Of a DNA stretch of 28,326 nucleotides, positions 1 through 7,352 are shown in pieces. A program made the position numbers and the translations under genes. The first letter of the stretch is position 1; every line of letters begins with the position of its first letter. A model generated the notes under the pieces. It was not told the DNA's origin. It saw only the letters and a program-made list of their open reading frames with translations, and did no database searches. Location of the stretch: the IMG/VR virus record IMGVR_UViG_3300037106_000054, positions 1 through 28,326 of that record; one strand, given 5' to 3'. Origin of the DNA: a virus.

Positions 1-831
1 TAATGGCACATTACCAACATCATCTTTTATTTCATAAATATTAAATTGTTTTGTAATAACCCTATTTTCATCGTAATATGTTAATATTCCATTGTCAACA
101 TCTTTAATTTGTTCACCAGCAACAATATTAGAAAGAGTATCAATTGTATTTGCAACTAAATCGACTTCAATTACAAGTGGTGAAAAAAATGTATTTGAAA
201 TAATAATTGTTTGATTTGGATTACCAATAAATGGTGAAATATTTGGTTTTACGTCTGAAGAACTACTTGGTGTTAATTGTAAAAATAATAAAGAACCACT
301 ATCATCAAAACGATATCTAATAGCTTTTTGACTGGTATTTCCAACATTTTCACTAACAGGAACTACTTTATTTGAGGTTACTACATAACGAACAACATTT
401 CTTATTTTTTTATTGGTAGTTGCATCAATATATTCAATTCGATATCCCTGTAATGCATTATTTGCTTTCATATTTGATGGTAATTGATTACTATCAAGTA
501 CAATTCCTCTTACACTTGGTAATGAAGATAATACACTACAATCAATAATTGTAGTTATGGTTTTTTTAGGTTTTATATATAATGTATAAATACCTAAATT
601 AGAAAATACTGATGCTGGTAGTCTTAAATTATATAATCCTTCAAGAAGATTTTCATTACCAGAAATTTGTTCATCTGTTGGTAAATAATTATATGATAAT
701 ATTTCAGAAGTATTTAATTTAAATATATCATTATTTAATGTTTCCCTATTAGGAATATAATTATAATAAATATCAATATCATCGATACTAACATCTGCTG
801 GTCTTGTTATGCCAAATGTACCTACTGCCAT
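1..831 (-). CDS. Partial tail or baseplate-associated protein (C-terminus outside window)
   Basis: An open frame of 277 codons runs from an ATG at 831 to the left edge without a stop, so only the N-terminal part is visible. The start MAVGTFGITRPADVSIDDID is followed by a beta-rich, Asn/Ser/Thr-rich sequence without signal peptide, membrane segment or catalytic motif. It is the last gene of the baseplate cluster that holds the gp25-like and gp6-like genes, and it follows the promoter-like element at 848-856 by 16 bases. Position and composition suggest a virion structural protein of the baseplate periphery or tail fibre attachment. I do not recognise the family; the structural role is inferred from context only. 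Confidence 0.75.
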   Translation of the reverse strand, partial: MAVGTFGITRPADVSIDDIDIYYNYIPNRETLNNDIFKLNTSEILSYNYLPTDEQISGNENLLEGLYNLRLPASVFSNLGIYTLYIKPKKTITTIIDCSVLSSLPSVRGIVLDSNQLPSNMKANNALQGYRIEYIDATTNKKIRNVVRYVVTSNKVVPVSENVGNTSQKAIRYRFDDSGSLLFLQLTPSSSSDVKPNISPFIGNPNQTIIISNTFFSPLVIEVDLVANTIDTLSNIVAGEQIKDVDNGILTYYDENRVITKQFNIYEIKDDVGNVPL

Positions 832-847
832 ATTATGTTTTATTATT

Positions 848-856
848 TATAAATAC
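848..856 (-). promoter_or_regulatory. Promoter-like element GTATTTATA
   Basis: Minus-strand GTATTTATA lies 16 bases upstream of the ATG at 831 and just downstream of the stop of the preceding glycosyltransferase gene. It is an exact copy of the element seen before many genes here. It overlaps an inverted repeat at 852-865. Confidence 0.5.
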
Positions 857-865
857 GTTCGTATT
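852..865. repeat. Small inverted repeat AATACG-TT-CGTATT
   Basis: A perfect 6-base inverted repeat with a 2-base centre overlaps both the promoter-like element (848-856) and the stop codon of the upstream gene (864-866). It could be an operator, a weak RNA hairpin or chance in A/T-rich DNA. Confidence 0.35.
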
Positions 866-1709
866 AAATTTTAATTTCATTTAAAACTTCCATTTCATAT
901 TTATCAATCAAAGAATAATTATGTGGAAATTCTTGTCTAACCTTATTTTTCATTAATGTGATATTTCTATCAGTAAATTTATAACCAAACCATAAATGAG
1001 TATATTTTTTTATATCACCAGCACGTGATTTATTATATTTAACAATTAATTCGTGTGTTAATATATCATATAATTTTAAATTATAATGAATTGAAACTAA
1101 ATATGCCGTTAATTCTTCCATTAAGATACTAAGATTTTTACCAGTTACTACACCATTTTTAATTCCTGTATGTAATTTATCAACCGCATTGAAATATATA
1201 TCTCTGACCCTTTTTTTAATTCCAAAAGTGCCACAACTTGTAAATCTATTATCATATTCATTTAAATAAATTATATCATTTTCACTTAAAAATTTTTCAT
1301 TATCTTTTACAAAATCACCCATAACTATATATGAATCTTTTGCTGGTGTTATATCTTGTACCATAATATCCCAATAATCATTATTAATGAATTCACTAAA
1401 TAAATCATCGAAAATAAAAACATCAGAATCAACATGTATAATATCATCATCAATTATTTTCATTGCATCTATTTTATAGGCATTCCAAAAATTAATATCA
1501 TTTTTATTTTCTTTTATAATTATTTCATCATATGGTATATATTTTATAAAAGAATTATATGCTTCTTCATTACAAATCATTGTTACATTACCATAATATT
1601 TATTTAATGTTAAATAACTTAAATAAAATGAATAAAAATTTAAAAAAACGTTTTTGTTACTATAAGGACTACCTTCTTTAAATTGTGCAAAAGATTGAAT
1701 TATTTTCAT
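864..1709 (-). CDS. Putative GT-A fold glycosyltransferase (DxD)
   Basis: This 281-residue protein carries a DxD motif (HVDSDVF, residues 92-98) after a region with predicted alternating strands and helices. That is the nucleotide-sugar and metal-binding signature of GT-A glycosyltransferases. Residues upstream (WNAYKIDAM, about 75-83) match the helix that usually precedes DxD in capsular-type transferases. No membrane segment is seen, so it probably acts in the host cytoplasm, transferring sugar to a virion protein, host glycan or DNA base; the acceptor cannot be told. It starts 3 bases after the stop of the 1713-2159 gene and is embedded in the baseplate operon. The enzyme class is fairly sure from the motif; the substrate is unknown. 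Confidence 0.75.
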   Translation of the reverse strand: MKIIQSFAQFKEGSPYSNKNVFLNFYSFYLSYLTLNKYYGNVTMICNEEAYNSFIKYIPYDEIIIKENKNDINFWNAYKIDAMKIIDDDIIHVDSDVFIFDDLFSEFINNDYWDIMVQDITPAKDSYIVMGDFVKDNEKFLSENDIIYLNEYDNRFTSCGTFGIKKRVRDIYFNAVDKLHTGIKNGVVTGKNLSILMEELTAYLVSIHYNLKLYDILTHELIVKYNKSRAGDIKKYTHLWFGYKFTDRNITLMKNKVRQEFPHNYSLIDKYEMEVLNEIKI

Positions 1710-1712
1710 ATT

Positions 1713-2159
1713 TTATGTATTACTTACTATATTAAAAAATCTACCACCAGCATATGTCGTTAAATCAATTAAACTTTTTATATATTCTAATCTATAATTT
1801 AAATCGAATGCCGATAATTCTTGTCTTATTATAAATATGTCATTATTAATTTCTGGATTGCTAATAATATTTTCTTTATTAAAATCTTTATAATATGGCT
1901 TATTAATAAAATCTGGACTATTATATCCTTGTCCAGTAAAATTAAATGTTGTTGTTGTCGCACTTCCAATATAAGTATCAATAAATTTAATTCCACCAAT
2001 ATAATAAACAACAATCACATTTTCTGTTGAATTATTATAGTCAACACCATCAGTTAATGTTGAACCACCGTCAATATATTGTTGAAAAAATAGAACTCCT
2101 TTAGTATATTTTTTTAATTCCGTTAATCTACTATTTATTGTTGTGCCTGTTATTATCAT
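1713..2159 (-). CDS. Unknown protein of the baseplate operon
   Basis: A 148-residue protein that I do not recognise. It is rich in Thr, Asn, Ile and aromatic residues, with beta-rich stretches in the middle (VIVVYYIGGIKFIDTYIG) and a more helical C-terminal third (about 108-140). No membrane segment, Cys cluster or catalytic motif is visible. It lies between the 73-residue gene and a glycosyltransferase, downstream of the gp6-like gene in a tightly packed operon. The composition resembles small phage structural proteins, so a minor baseplate component is plausible by context only. The start is ATG at 2159, with an A/T-rich leader and no Shine-Dalgarno. A plus-strand frame over the same DNA is a shadow. 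Confidence 0.7.
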   Translation of the reverse strand: MIITGTTINSRLTELKKYTKGVLFFQQYIDGGSTLTDGVDYNNSTENVIVVYYIGGIKFIDTYIGSATTTTFNFTGQGYNSPDFINKPYYKDFNKENIISNPEINNDIFIIRQELSAFDLNYRLEYIKSLIDLTTYAGGRFFNIVSNT

Positions 2160-2170
2160 ATAATTAAATT

Positions 2171-2392
2171 TTATAATAAATTTCCAAGTCCAATTGGTTC
2201 TTCATAACCATAAGGCAAAGAATCAATCATATCTGCATCAAAAAAACCAAAATCATGTGTTTCTTGTACAAGACAAATTTTAATGTAATAAACTGCAACT
2301 AAATTTGGAATAATAATTCTGCAATTACCTTTACATCCAGATGTTGTTCCAGTAGTTAGTGCTTGAAGTATAGTTTTTTTAATTATTTCCAT
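2171..2392 (-). CDS. Small unknown protein of the baseplate operon
   Basis: A 73-residue protein whose ATG (2392-2390) overlaps the stop of the gp6-like gene by one base (TAATG), which implies translational coupling. It has three Cys residues, two of them close together (GCKGNC, about 19-24), then a hydrophobic beta-like segment and an acidic C-terminus. I do not recognise the family. Its coupling to the baseplate wedge gene suggests a structural or assembly role. Confidence 0.65.
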   Translation of the reverse strand: MEIIKKTILQALTTGTTSGCKGNCRIIIPNLVAVYYIKICLVQETHDFGFFDADMIDSLPYGYEEPIGLGNLL

Positions 2393-4239
2393 TATCCCAC
2401 TTTTTTTCTTAAAAACACTGTAATATCTTTTTGTGGATATTTAATTTCAAACATTGAATCTTGCATTGAATGAATTGTATTATTAACCACAGAAATTTCA
2501 CCAGTAGTTGTATTTACTATTGGTTGTGCGATTATATTATTTGAATATTGTCCACCTACTTTATTATAAACCGTTATACCAATAACATTTATAACACCAT
2601 TTGCTGCCAAAATTTCTTTTTGGAGTTGACCAAGAAATATGTCTTGATTCATTTCATGTGTATTAATATCAAGAAAATTTATAACAAGTGTTATAATACT
2701 ATTCGCAACTTGATTATCTGATATATTTTCAACATATACATCAATATCAAATGCTAAATTAAATATTTGACCATCCCTGATTTCAATGTAATCATTAATC
2801 ATTCGATATTGTGATAAATATTCTGCAATATTTGCTTTTAATAAAGAATTACTTGTATTAGATAATTTACCATCCGAACCAATACCAAGTATTGGAATAA
2901 CCACTTTATTATTTTCTTTATATGCATTGGCTCGAAATGGAGAGCCAAATTTTCCCGGCATTTTATATACCTGTAATAAGTAATCTGTTAATGTTACACT
3001 TCTTTCTTGACTTGAAAAATTATATTTGATTAATTGTCTAATTTGTTCTACACTCAAACCATCATTTCCACCAATTGCTGGAATTGGATTTGTTACTTTT
3101 AAACTTCTTTGTACTGTTTGGTTATAATCTTGACGAGAACCTGCTATTCTAAGATTATATGAACCAAATTGTGTAAGCACATCAGTACCGATATTTGAAC
3201 TAATACCGCCACCTGTTCTATATCGTACAAATAATGTATAATTTGCTTTAAGTTTTTCACCTAAAGCAGTATTATTTAAAAAATTTTCAAGAAAATAAAC
3301 ATTACTTACACCTTCTTTTAGAAAACCTTCTTTAAATGCATTTACATCAGCATCACCAGAACCAAATGTTAATTTACAATAACCTTGTGGAGTATATTCT
3401 TTAATGAATTTTTTTGTTACATCAATCCATGTTGCAGATTTCAATCCTTGTGTATTTGTATTAGCACTTGAACTTTGTGTATCTTCAACAAATACACGTT
3501 GTTGCGCTAAATAATCAACTTCAAAATATCTATTATTTGTATTATAAAATTCACTAATTGGTGGATTTGTTGTATAATTAGTTCCTTCTAAAAGTATTAT
3601 ATTTTCAATTTCAATTACATCTGGGTCAGGTAATGTTATACTAAAAAATGGTATTACATCTGTTGAATTAATTATTTTTTTATATATATTTGTTCCACCA
3701 TTTATAACAACTTCTCTTTTAGTAACAAAATAACTTACAGGAATACCATTTGAATCTAAATTTGGTATAATTCTACGATTAGGGTCACCTAAACTACTAA
3801 ATGGTGAATTCCAATCAATATTTGATTGAGTTTCAAAAATTTTACCACCACCAATTACTTGTGCCCCCATATCTAAAACAGGATAATATGATGAGTCTGG
3901 AGCATTACCTAAAACAGGAACTACTACTGTAAAATCTACAACTGTAACACTTGGTCTTCTTGCAGGAATATTAAATCCCATATTTTTTGCAATATTAAGA
4001 ATCGATGACTTTTGTTGTGCATATTCTAAAATATTTTCCTGAAACGCCCTATCAGTATTGATACTCAAGTTATTGGCAACACCAGCATTTAAATCAATAA
4101 GCATTGCACCAACGCTTGAATCGGTAAAATCTTTAAGTACTTCAGGATACATTTGTTTAATTAAGGAAATTAAATCCATTCTTATTTCACTAAATGTTCG
4201 TGAACCATATTGAATTATATTTGTTGTATTATTAGCCAT
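2392..4239 (-). CDS. Baseplate wedge protein, T4 gp6-like (baseplate J family)
   Basis: This 615-residue protein resembles gp6-type baseplate wedge subunits of T4-related phages. The N-terminal block (residues about 13-95) has the typical sequence of FSEIRMDLISLIKQMYPEVL, then DSSVGAMLIDLNAGVA and the block AQQKSSILNIAKNMGFNIP, the hallmark opening of the family. The middle is beta-rich. The block around residues 390-425 (GGNDGLSVEQIRQLIKYNFS, then RSVTLTDY) matches the J-type core where neighbouring wedges contact each other. In T4, gp6 dimers form the inner baseplate ring together with gp25 and gp53; here the gp25-like gene lies upstream in the same operon. The length is close to T4 gp6 (about 660 residues). 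The ATG at 4239 overlaps the stop of the endonuclease gene (TAATG). Confidence 0.9.
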   Translation of the reverse strand: MANNTTNIIQYGSRTFSEIRMDLISLIKQMYPEVLKDFTDSSVGAMLIDLNAGVANNLSINTDRAFQENILEYAQQKSSILNIAKNMGFNIPARRPSVTVVDFTVVVPVLGNAPDSSYYPVLDMGAQVIGGGKIFETQSNIDWNSPFSSLGDPNRRIIPNLDSNGIPVSYFVTKREVVINGGTNIYKKIINSTDVIPFFSITLPDPDVIEIENIILLEGTNYTTNPPISEFYNTNNRYFEVDYLAQQRVFVEDTQSSSANTNTQGLKSATWIDVTKKFIKEYTPQGYCKLTFGSGDADVNAFKEGFLKEGVSNVYFLENFLNNTALGEKLKANYTLFVRYRTGGGISSNIGTDVLTQFGSYNLRIAGSRQDYNQTVQRSLKVTNPIPAIGGNDGLSVEQIRQLIKYNFSSQERSVTLTDYLLQVYKMPGKFGSPFRANAYKENNKVVIPILGIGSDGKLSNTSNSLLKANIAEYLSQYRMINDYIEIRDGQIFNLAFDIDVYVENISDNQVANSIITLVINFLDINTHEMNQDIFLGQLQKEILAANGVINVIGITVYNKVGGQYSNNIIAQPIVNTTTGEISVVNNTIHSMQDSMFEIKYPQKDITVFLRKKVG

Positions 4240-5141
4240 TATATTATTCCCCCCAATATTTGATTGATATTATTAATTTCGTTATATTTTATTCTCAATA
4301 ATTTAAAATTATTATTTTTTGTAAATAAATTTTTAATTTCGTCATTTTTTTGTCGTAATTTAAATGCAATCTTACCACCAAAATAGTTAACCAATTTTAA
4401 ATGTTGCAAACCATCATATTCAATTAATAAATTTTGTTTAGGTAAATAAAAATCATAATATAGCAAACGTTTATTCTTACAACCATCAAATGTTTTTTCT
4501 CTAATATATTTAATATTTCGTTTATCTAAATATTTTTTTATGATTATTTCGCCCTTTGATTCGTTACATAATTTACATCCTTTACCACATAAATGAGCAC
4601 CAGCCATTTGTTCAAAAATACCATGTTTATTACAAATAATTTTTATTTTATTGTTCCACCCATTATATTCAACTAATTTATAATTATATTTATTTTCGTG
4701 TATATTTTTTGCTCTATTTATAAATTCCAAATTATCTAATTTAAATATTTTACCATTTTCATTATATCCGCAATCAGGACAACCATTACCATTTAAATGA
4801 TTTGTTGGCATTTGGTTAAAAACACCATGTATTTTACAAACAATATTAACATTAGCGTGTGAACCGCAATACTTCACTAAATTATATTCATATTTATTAC
4901 CATGAATAACTTTAGACTTTTCAATAAAATTAATCGTATTCATTTTTTTATTTTTCACACAATCAGGACAACCATTGCCATTTAAATGATTATTTGGTGT
5001 TTGTTCAAATTTACCATGCTTTGGACAAATAATTATTATTTTATTTTGTGAACCATAATATTCAACTAAAGAATAATCATATTTATTTCCATGTATATTT
5101 ATTGCTTTTTTTATAAACTCATTGGTTGTATATTTTTTCAT
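4239..5141 (-). CDS. Homing-type endonuclease with zinc-finger repeats and Vsr-like nuclease domain
   Basis: A 300-residue protein with three tandem repeats of about 60-65 residues, near 10-61, 70-124 and 135-190. Each contains the pattern IHxNKYxYxLVxYxG followed by a Cys-x2/3-H-G and a Cys-x2-Cys pair (CPKHG...CPDC), which looks like a treble-clef zinc site. A C-terminal domain (about 193-300) has KGEIIIKKYLDK, YYDFYLP and IEYDGLQH, the signature of very-short-patch-repair-like PD-(D/E)XK nucleases found in phage homing endonucleases. It sits between two baseplate genes and overlaps the gp6-like start by one base, as expected for a free-standing mobile gene. The repeats probably read DNA and the C-terminal domain cuts. 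Family assignment is fairly sure; activity and target are unknown. Confidence 0.8.
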   Translation of the reverse strand: MKKYTTNEFIKKAINIHGNKYDYSLVEYYGSQNKIIIICPKHGKFEQTPNNHLNGNGCPDCVKNKKMNTINFIEKSKVIHGNKYEYNLVKYCGSHANVNIVCKIHGVFNQMPTNHLNGNGCPDCGYNENGKIFKLDNLEFINRAKNIHENKYNYKLVEYNGWNNKIKIICNKHGIFEQMAGAHLCGKGCKLCNESKGEIIIKKYLDKRNIKYIREKTFDGCKNKRLLYYDFYLPKQNLLIEYDGLQHLKLVNYFGGKIAFKLRQKNDEIKNLFTKNNNFKLLRIKYNEINNINQILGGII

Positions 5142-5145
5142 ATTA

Positions 5146-5895
5146 TTAATTTAATTTTCCAAAATCAATTCCTTCAAATTCGTTTGGATTCATAATATTA
5201 TTATCATCATAATAATTCATAATTGTTTTATTATATTCCATTGTTTGATATATATCAGTAAAAATTATTCCATTAGGTAATTCTTTTTTCATATTGATAA
5301 ATTTAACCTCATCATTTTGATGAATAACACAATTTTTATTATAAAAAAATTCTTCTGGTAATAATATTTCTAAGCAATGAAGATATTTTTTAATTCTTAA
5401 TTTTATGTCTTTATCATCATAACCATATGAAAATAAATTTTCATTATAACCACCTAATTTAAAATAATTAAATCTACTTAATCCTATAAATCCTAAACAT
5501 TCTAAATCACATAAACATATGTTATTAATGTCATTTGATAAAAATGTTTGATATATAAAATTTATAATATTTTTATTTAATATATTATCACAATCAAAAT
5601 TAATTAATACCTCTCCTGTTGAATATTTATGTGCAATATTTTTGGAATGAGATGAATTATAATATTTTTTATTATTTATTTTAATATACCTTAATAGTCC
5701 TAAATTTATATATTCTTGAAGATTATTCGAAACAAAATTATCCATATCATCTTTAGAATCATAATTACATAATGATATTTCAAATTTATCACTATTAGAA
5801 GCATTAAATTCTTTAATTAATTCAATATTTTTAAATATAGTTAAATTTAAAAACTCTATTCTATTCATACATGTAGTACACAAAGATATTATCAT
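5146..5895 (-). CDS. GT2-type glycosyltransferase with galactosyltransferase-like C-terminal region
   Basis: This 249-residue protein starts MIISLCTTCMNRIEFL, the usual first strand and nucleotide-binding loop of family 2 glycosyltransferases. It has a DxD-type motif (NFDCDN, about residues 98-103) and a later block, FNYFKLGGYNENLFSYGYDD (about 151-170). That block matches the acceptor-side motif of galactosyltransferase C-terminal domains (GGYxExxxxxGxxD). No membrane segment is seen, so the enzyme is soluble. It begins two bases after the gp25-like stop and is followed by the endonuclease, so both appear inserted between the gp25-like and gp6-like genes. A virion glycoprotein or host surface glycan could be the acceptor; this is not shown by the sequence. 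Confidence 0.8.
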   Translation of the reverse strand: MIISLCTTCMNRIEFLNLTIFKNIELIKEFNASNSDKFEISLCNYDSKDDMDNFVSNNLQEYINLGLLRYIKINNKKYYNSSHSKNIAHKYSTGEVLINFDCDNILNKNIINFIYQTFLSNDINNICLCDLECLGFIGLSRFNYFKLGGYNENLFSYGYDDKDIKLRIKKYLHCLEILLPEEFFYNKNCVIHQNDEVKFINMKKELPNGIIFTDIYQTMEYNKTIMNYYDDNNIMNPNEFEGIDFGKLN

Positions 5896-5897
5896 AT

Positions 5898-6233
5898 TTA
5901 AAAATTTAAATCAATATTACCTTCTTCATTAAGTACACCTTCAGTATATACAAACTTAATATTAACATTTAATTGACTATCAGATATTGGTTGTCCATTA
6001 TCATCAACAAGTTTATTAAATGTTACAGAAGTTATTTTAATCTCTGGAATATATAATGAAACAGTATTTTTTATTTCCTCTTCTATTTGACTTGAAGTTA
6101 AATCATCATTTGGTTCAAATATATATTTTAATAAATTTGTACCATAATCAGGTTCATAATATCTTTCATTTTTTTGTGTCAATAAAAGTAAAAGCAAGTT
6201 AGAACTATATGAATCTTTAGTTACTTGATTCAT
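5898..6233 (-). CDS. Baseplate wedge protein, gp25-like (GpW/gp25 family)
   Basis: A 111-residue protein with the gp25 signature: LLLLLLTQKNERYYEPDYGT (residues 12-31), then LLKYIFEPNDDLT, an acidic helix (EEEIKNTVSLYIP) and a terminal beta hairpin. In T4-type phages gp25 is the small wedge subunit that joins the sheath to the inner baseplate. T4 gp25 has 132 residues, so this frame lacks part of the N-terminus. In the family the T-x-x-x-ER block is normally preceded by a segment beginning ...YPF. An 11-codon frame just upstream (6265-6230) encodes MNSYNITYPFQ and its stop overlaps this ATG (ATGA). A frameshift or programmed coupling is therefore suspected. The family call is firm; the N-terminus is not. 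Confidence 0.9.
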   Translation of the reverse strand: MNQVTKDSYSSNLLLLLLTQKNERYYEPDYGTNLLKYIFEPNDDLTSSQIEEEIKNTVSLYIPEIKITSVTFNKLVDDNGQPISDSQLNVNIKFVYTEGVLNEEGNIDLNF

Positions 6234-6265
6234 TGAAATGGATAGGTAATATTATAAGAATTCAT
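6230..6265 (-). pseudogene. 11-codon frame resembling the missing gp25 N-terminus
   Basis: ATG at 6265 opens MNSYNITYPFQ and stops at TGA (6232-6230), overlapping the gp25-like ATG as ATGA in the frame one base away. The YPF motif fits the usual start of GpW/gp25 proteins. The ATG lies 15 bases from the promoter-like element at 6281-6289, a typical distance for this window, whereas the in-frame gp25 ATG is 47 bases away. Either it is a frameshifted 5' end of the gp25 gene or a short coupling leader. Confidence 0.5.
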
Positions 6266-6280
6266 TGTAATTATTTTTTA

Positions 6281-6289
6281 TATAAATAC
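6281..6289 (-). promoter_or_regulatory. Promoter-like element GTATTTATA of the baseplate operon
   Basis: Minus-strand GTATTTATA lies directly downstream of a strong terminator (6297-6327) and upstream of the gp25-like gene. Terminator followed at once by this element is good positional support for a promoter. No -35-like sequence is evident. Confidence 0.6.
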
Positions 6290-6296
6290 TTAATAA

Positions 6297-6327
6297 ATAA
6301 AAAATCCCGACAAACTTGCCGGGATTT
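6297..6327 (-). terminator. Intrinsic terminator after the 6347-6811 gene
   Basis: Read on the minus strand, AAATCCCG pairs with CGGGATTT around a 10-base loop (stem arms 6320-6327 and 6302-6309), followed by a run of T (plus-strand A run 6299-6304). It is the most GC-rich hairpin I saw in the window and lies 20 bases after the upstream gene's stop. Confidence 0.85.
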
Positions 6328-6346
6328 AATATTATTAATAATTTAT

Positions 6347-6811
6347 TTACATTTGCTTTGGTTTTCTACCTCGTTTACCTTTTGTTAATGCTTTTGCCTC
6401 ATCCTCTTTTTGTTTTTTTACATCATAAAGGCTTTTAATTGATTCATGTAATGTAATAATTGGAGCATGTCCATATTTTTCTAATACACCAGTATGTGTA
6501 TTGAAATTAGGTTTCTCTAATGAAACTGTGTCTGTTTCATTGACACTTACACCTGCAAGACATTCAACAATTGCAATTTCTTGTAAGTCTGGGGGTAATT
6601 GGTCGAAAATTTCTTCGTTAAAAATGACCGCAAAATTAATACCATTTGTTAATACCTCTACAAGGTCATTTGTTTTAACGATTTTATAAAGTTCCTTTTG
6701 TTTATTGTTACAAAGAACTTCAAATTCAAGCCAATTTTTGATTGTTGTTTTACTTTTAATTTCACCGAAAAGATTAATCATTTCTTCTGATGCTTTTTCA
6801 ATTTTTGCCAT
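6347..6811 (-). CDS. Unknown phage protein with basic AT-hook-like tail
   Basis: A 154-residue soluble protein. The central part (about 60-125) is well ordered, with an LTNGINFAVIFNEEIFDQLP block, an acidic helix and the motif VNETDTVSLEKPNF followed by GVLEKYG. I have the impression of a conserved family in T4-like phage genomes, but I cannot name a function. The C-terminus is strongly basic (KGKRGRKPKQM); RGRKP resembles the minor-groove-binding core of an AT-hook, which would suit the A/T-rich genome. It is the last gene before a strong terminator, downstream of three other unknown genes in one operon. A baseplate or head assembly role is possible from position only. Confidence 0.75.
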   Translation of the reverse strand: MAKIEKASEEMINLFGEIKSKTTIKNWLEFEVLCNNKQKELYKIVKTNDLVEVLTNGINFAVIFNEEIFDQLPPDLQEIAIVECLAGVSVNETDTVSLEKPNFNTHTGVLEKYGHAPIITLHESIKSLYDVKKQKEDEAKALTKGKRGRKPKQM

Positions 6812-6822
6812 AATAATTATTT

Positions 6823-7332
6823 TTAATTGTTAATAATAGAATTCTTATATTTCATATTTATTTGATTAATTTTTTCAAGTAAGTTTGTAAATATTGGATT
6901 CTTTGCTTCAAATTCTTTACCAAATTTTTCTTCAAGTTCTTTGGTAAAAGATAATAAATCTTGAATGCTTGCTTTCAACATATCTTCAATTTCGATAAGT
7001 GTTTCAAGTTGTTTATCAGCCAAATTTGTTAATCCAGCAATTCGTTTATTTTCTTCATCACTTTCTTTCATTTCTTGCATTTTTTTTTCATATTCTGAAT
7101 TAAGTATAAGTACTTCTTCTTCACTTACAGTTTTAATACCTGCTTTTTTTACACGGTCATTAATTGATTTTGATAAATCACTATCATCAATAGATATATT
7201 AGGTTTTGTCATTGTTGATAATTTTTCATCTGCTAATTTATCAATTTCAATTATTTTTTTTGCTGCTTCTGAATTAAACTCACCAGTATCAACTGCTTTT
7301 TTGAGTTTTTCTAAAAAACTTGAATCTGCCAT
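6823..7332 (-). CDS. Unknown helical, coiled-coil protein
   Basis: A 169-residue protein, almost entirely charged and helical. Heptad-like hydrophobic spacing is visible in about residues 70-100 (LILNSEYEKKMQEMKES) and 105-150 (LADKQLETLIEIEDMLKASI). There are no Cys residues, no membrane segment and no catalytic motif. Such proteins often act as scaffolds or chaperones in tail assembly, but nothing here shows that directly. It follows the 7353-8264 gene by 20 bases and precedes the 6347-6811 gene by 11 bases, so all are probably co-transcribed. A long plus-strand frame over 6965-7438 is antisense shadow, because the minus-strand frame has the operon context and normal amino-acid composition. 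Confidence 0.75.
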   Translation of the reverse strand: MADSSFLEKLKKAVDTGEFNSEAAKKIIEIDKLADEKLSTMTKPNISIDDSDLSKSINDRVKKAGIKTVSEEEVLILNSEYEKKMQEMKESDEENKRIAGLTNLADKQLETLIEIEDMLKASIQDLLSFTKELEEKFGKEFEAKNPIFTNLLEKINQINMKYKNSIINN

Positions 7333-7352
7333 AATATTTCGTTTTAGTTTTA

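Noticed and set aside
848-855. Plus-strand TATAAATA as a T4-type late promoter
   Set aside because: It is the reverse strand of the palindromic core at this site and no plus-strand gene follows; across the window the element is consistently oriented as GTATTTATA toward the downstream gene.
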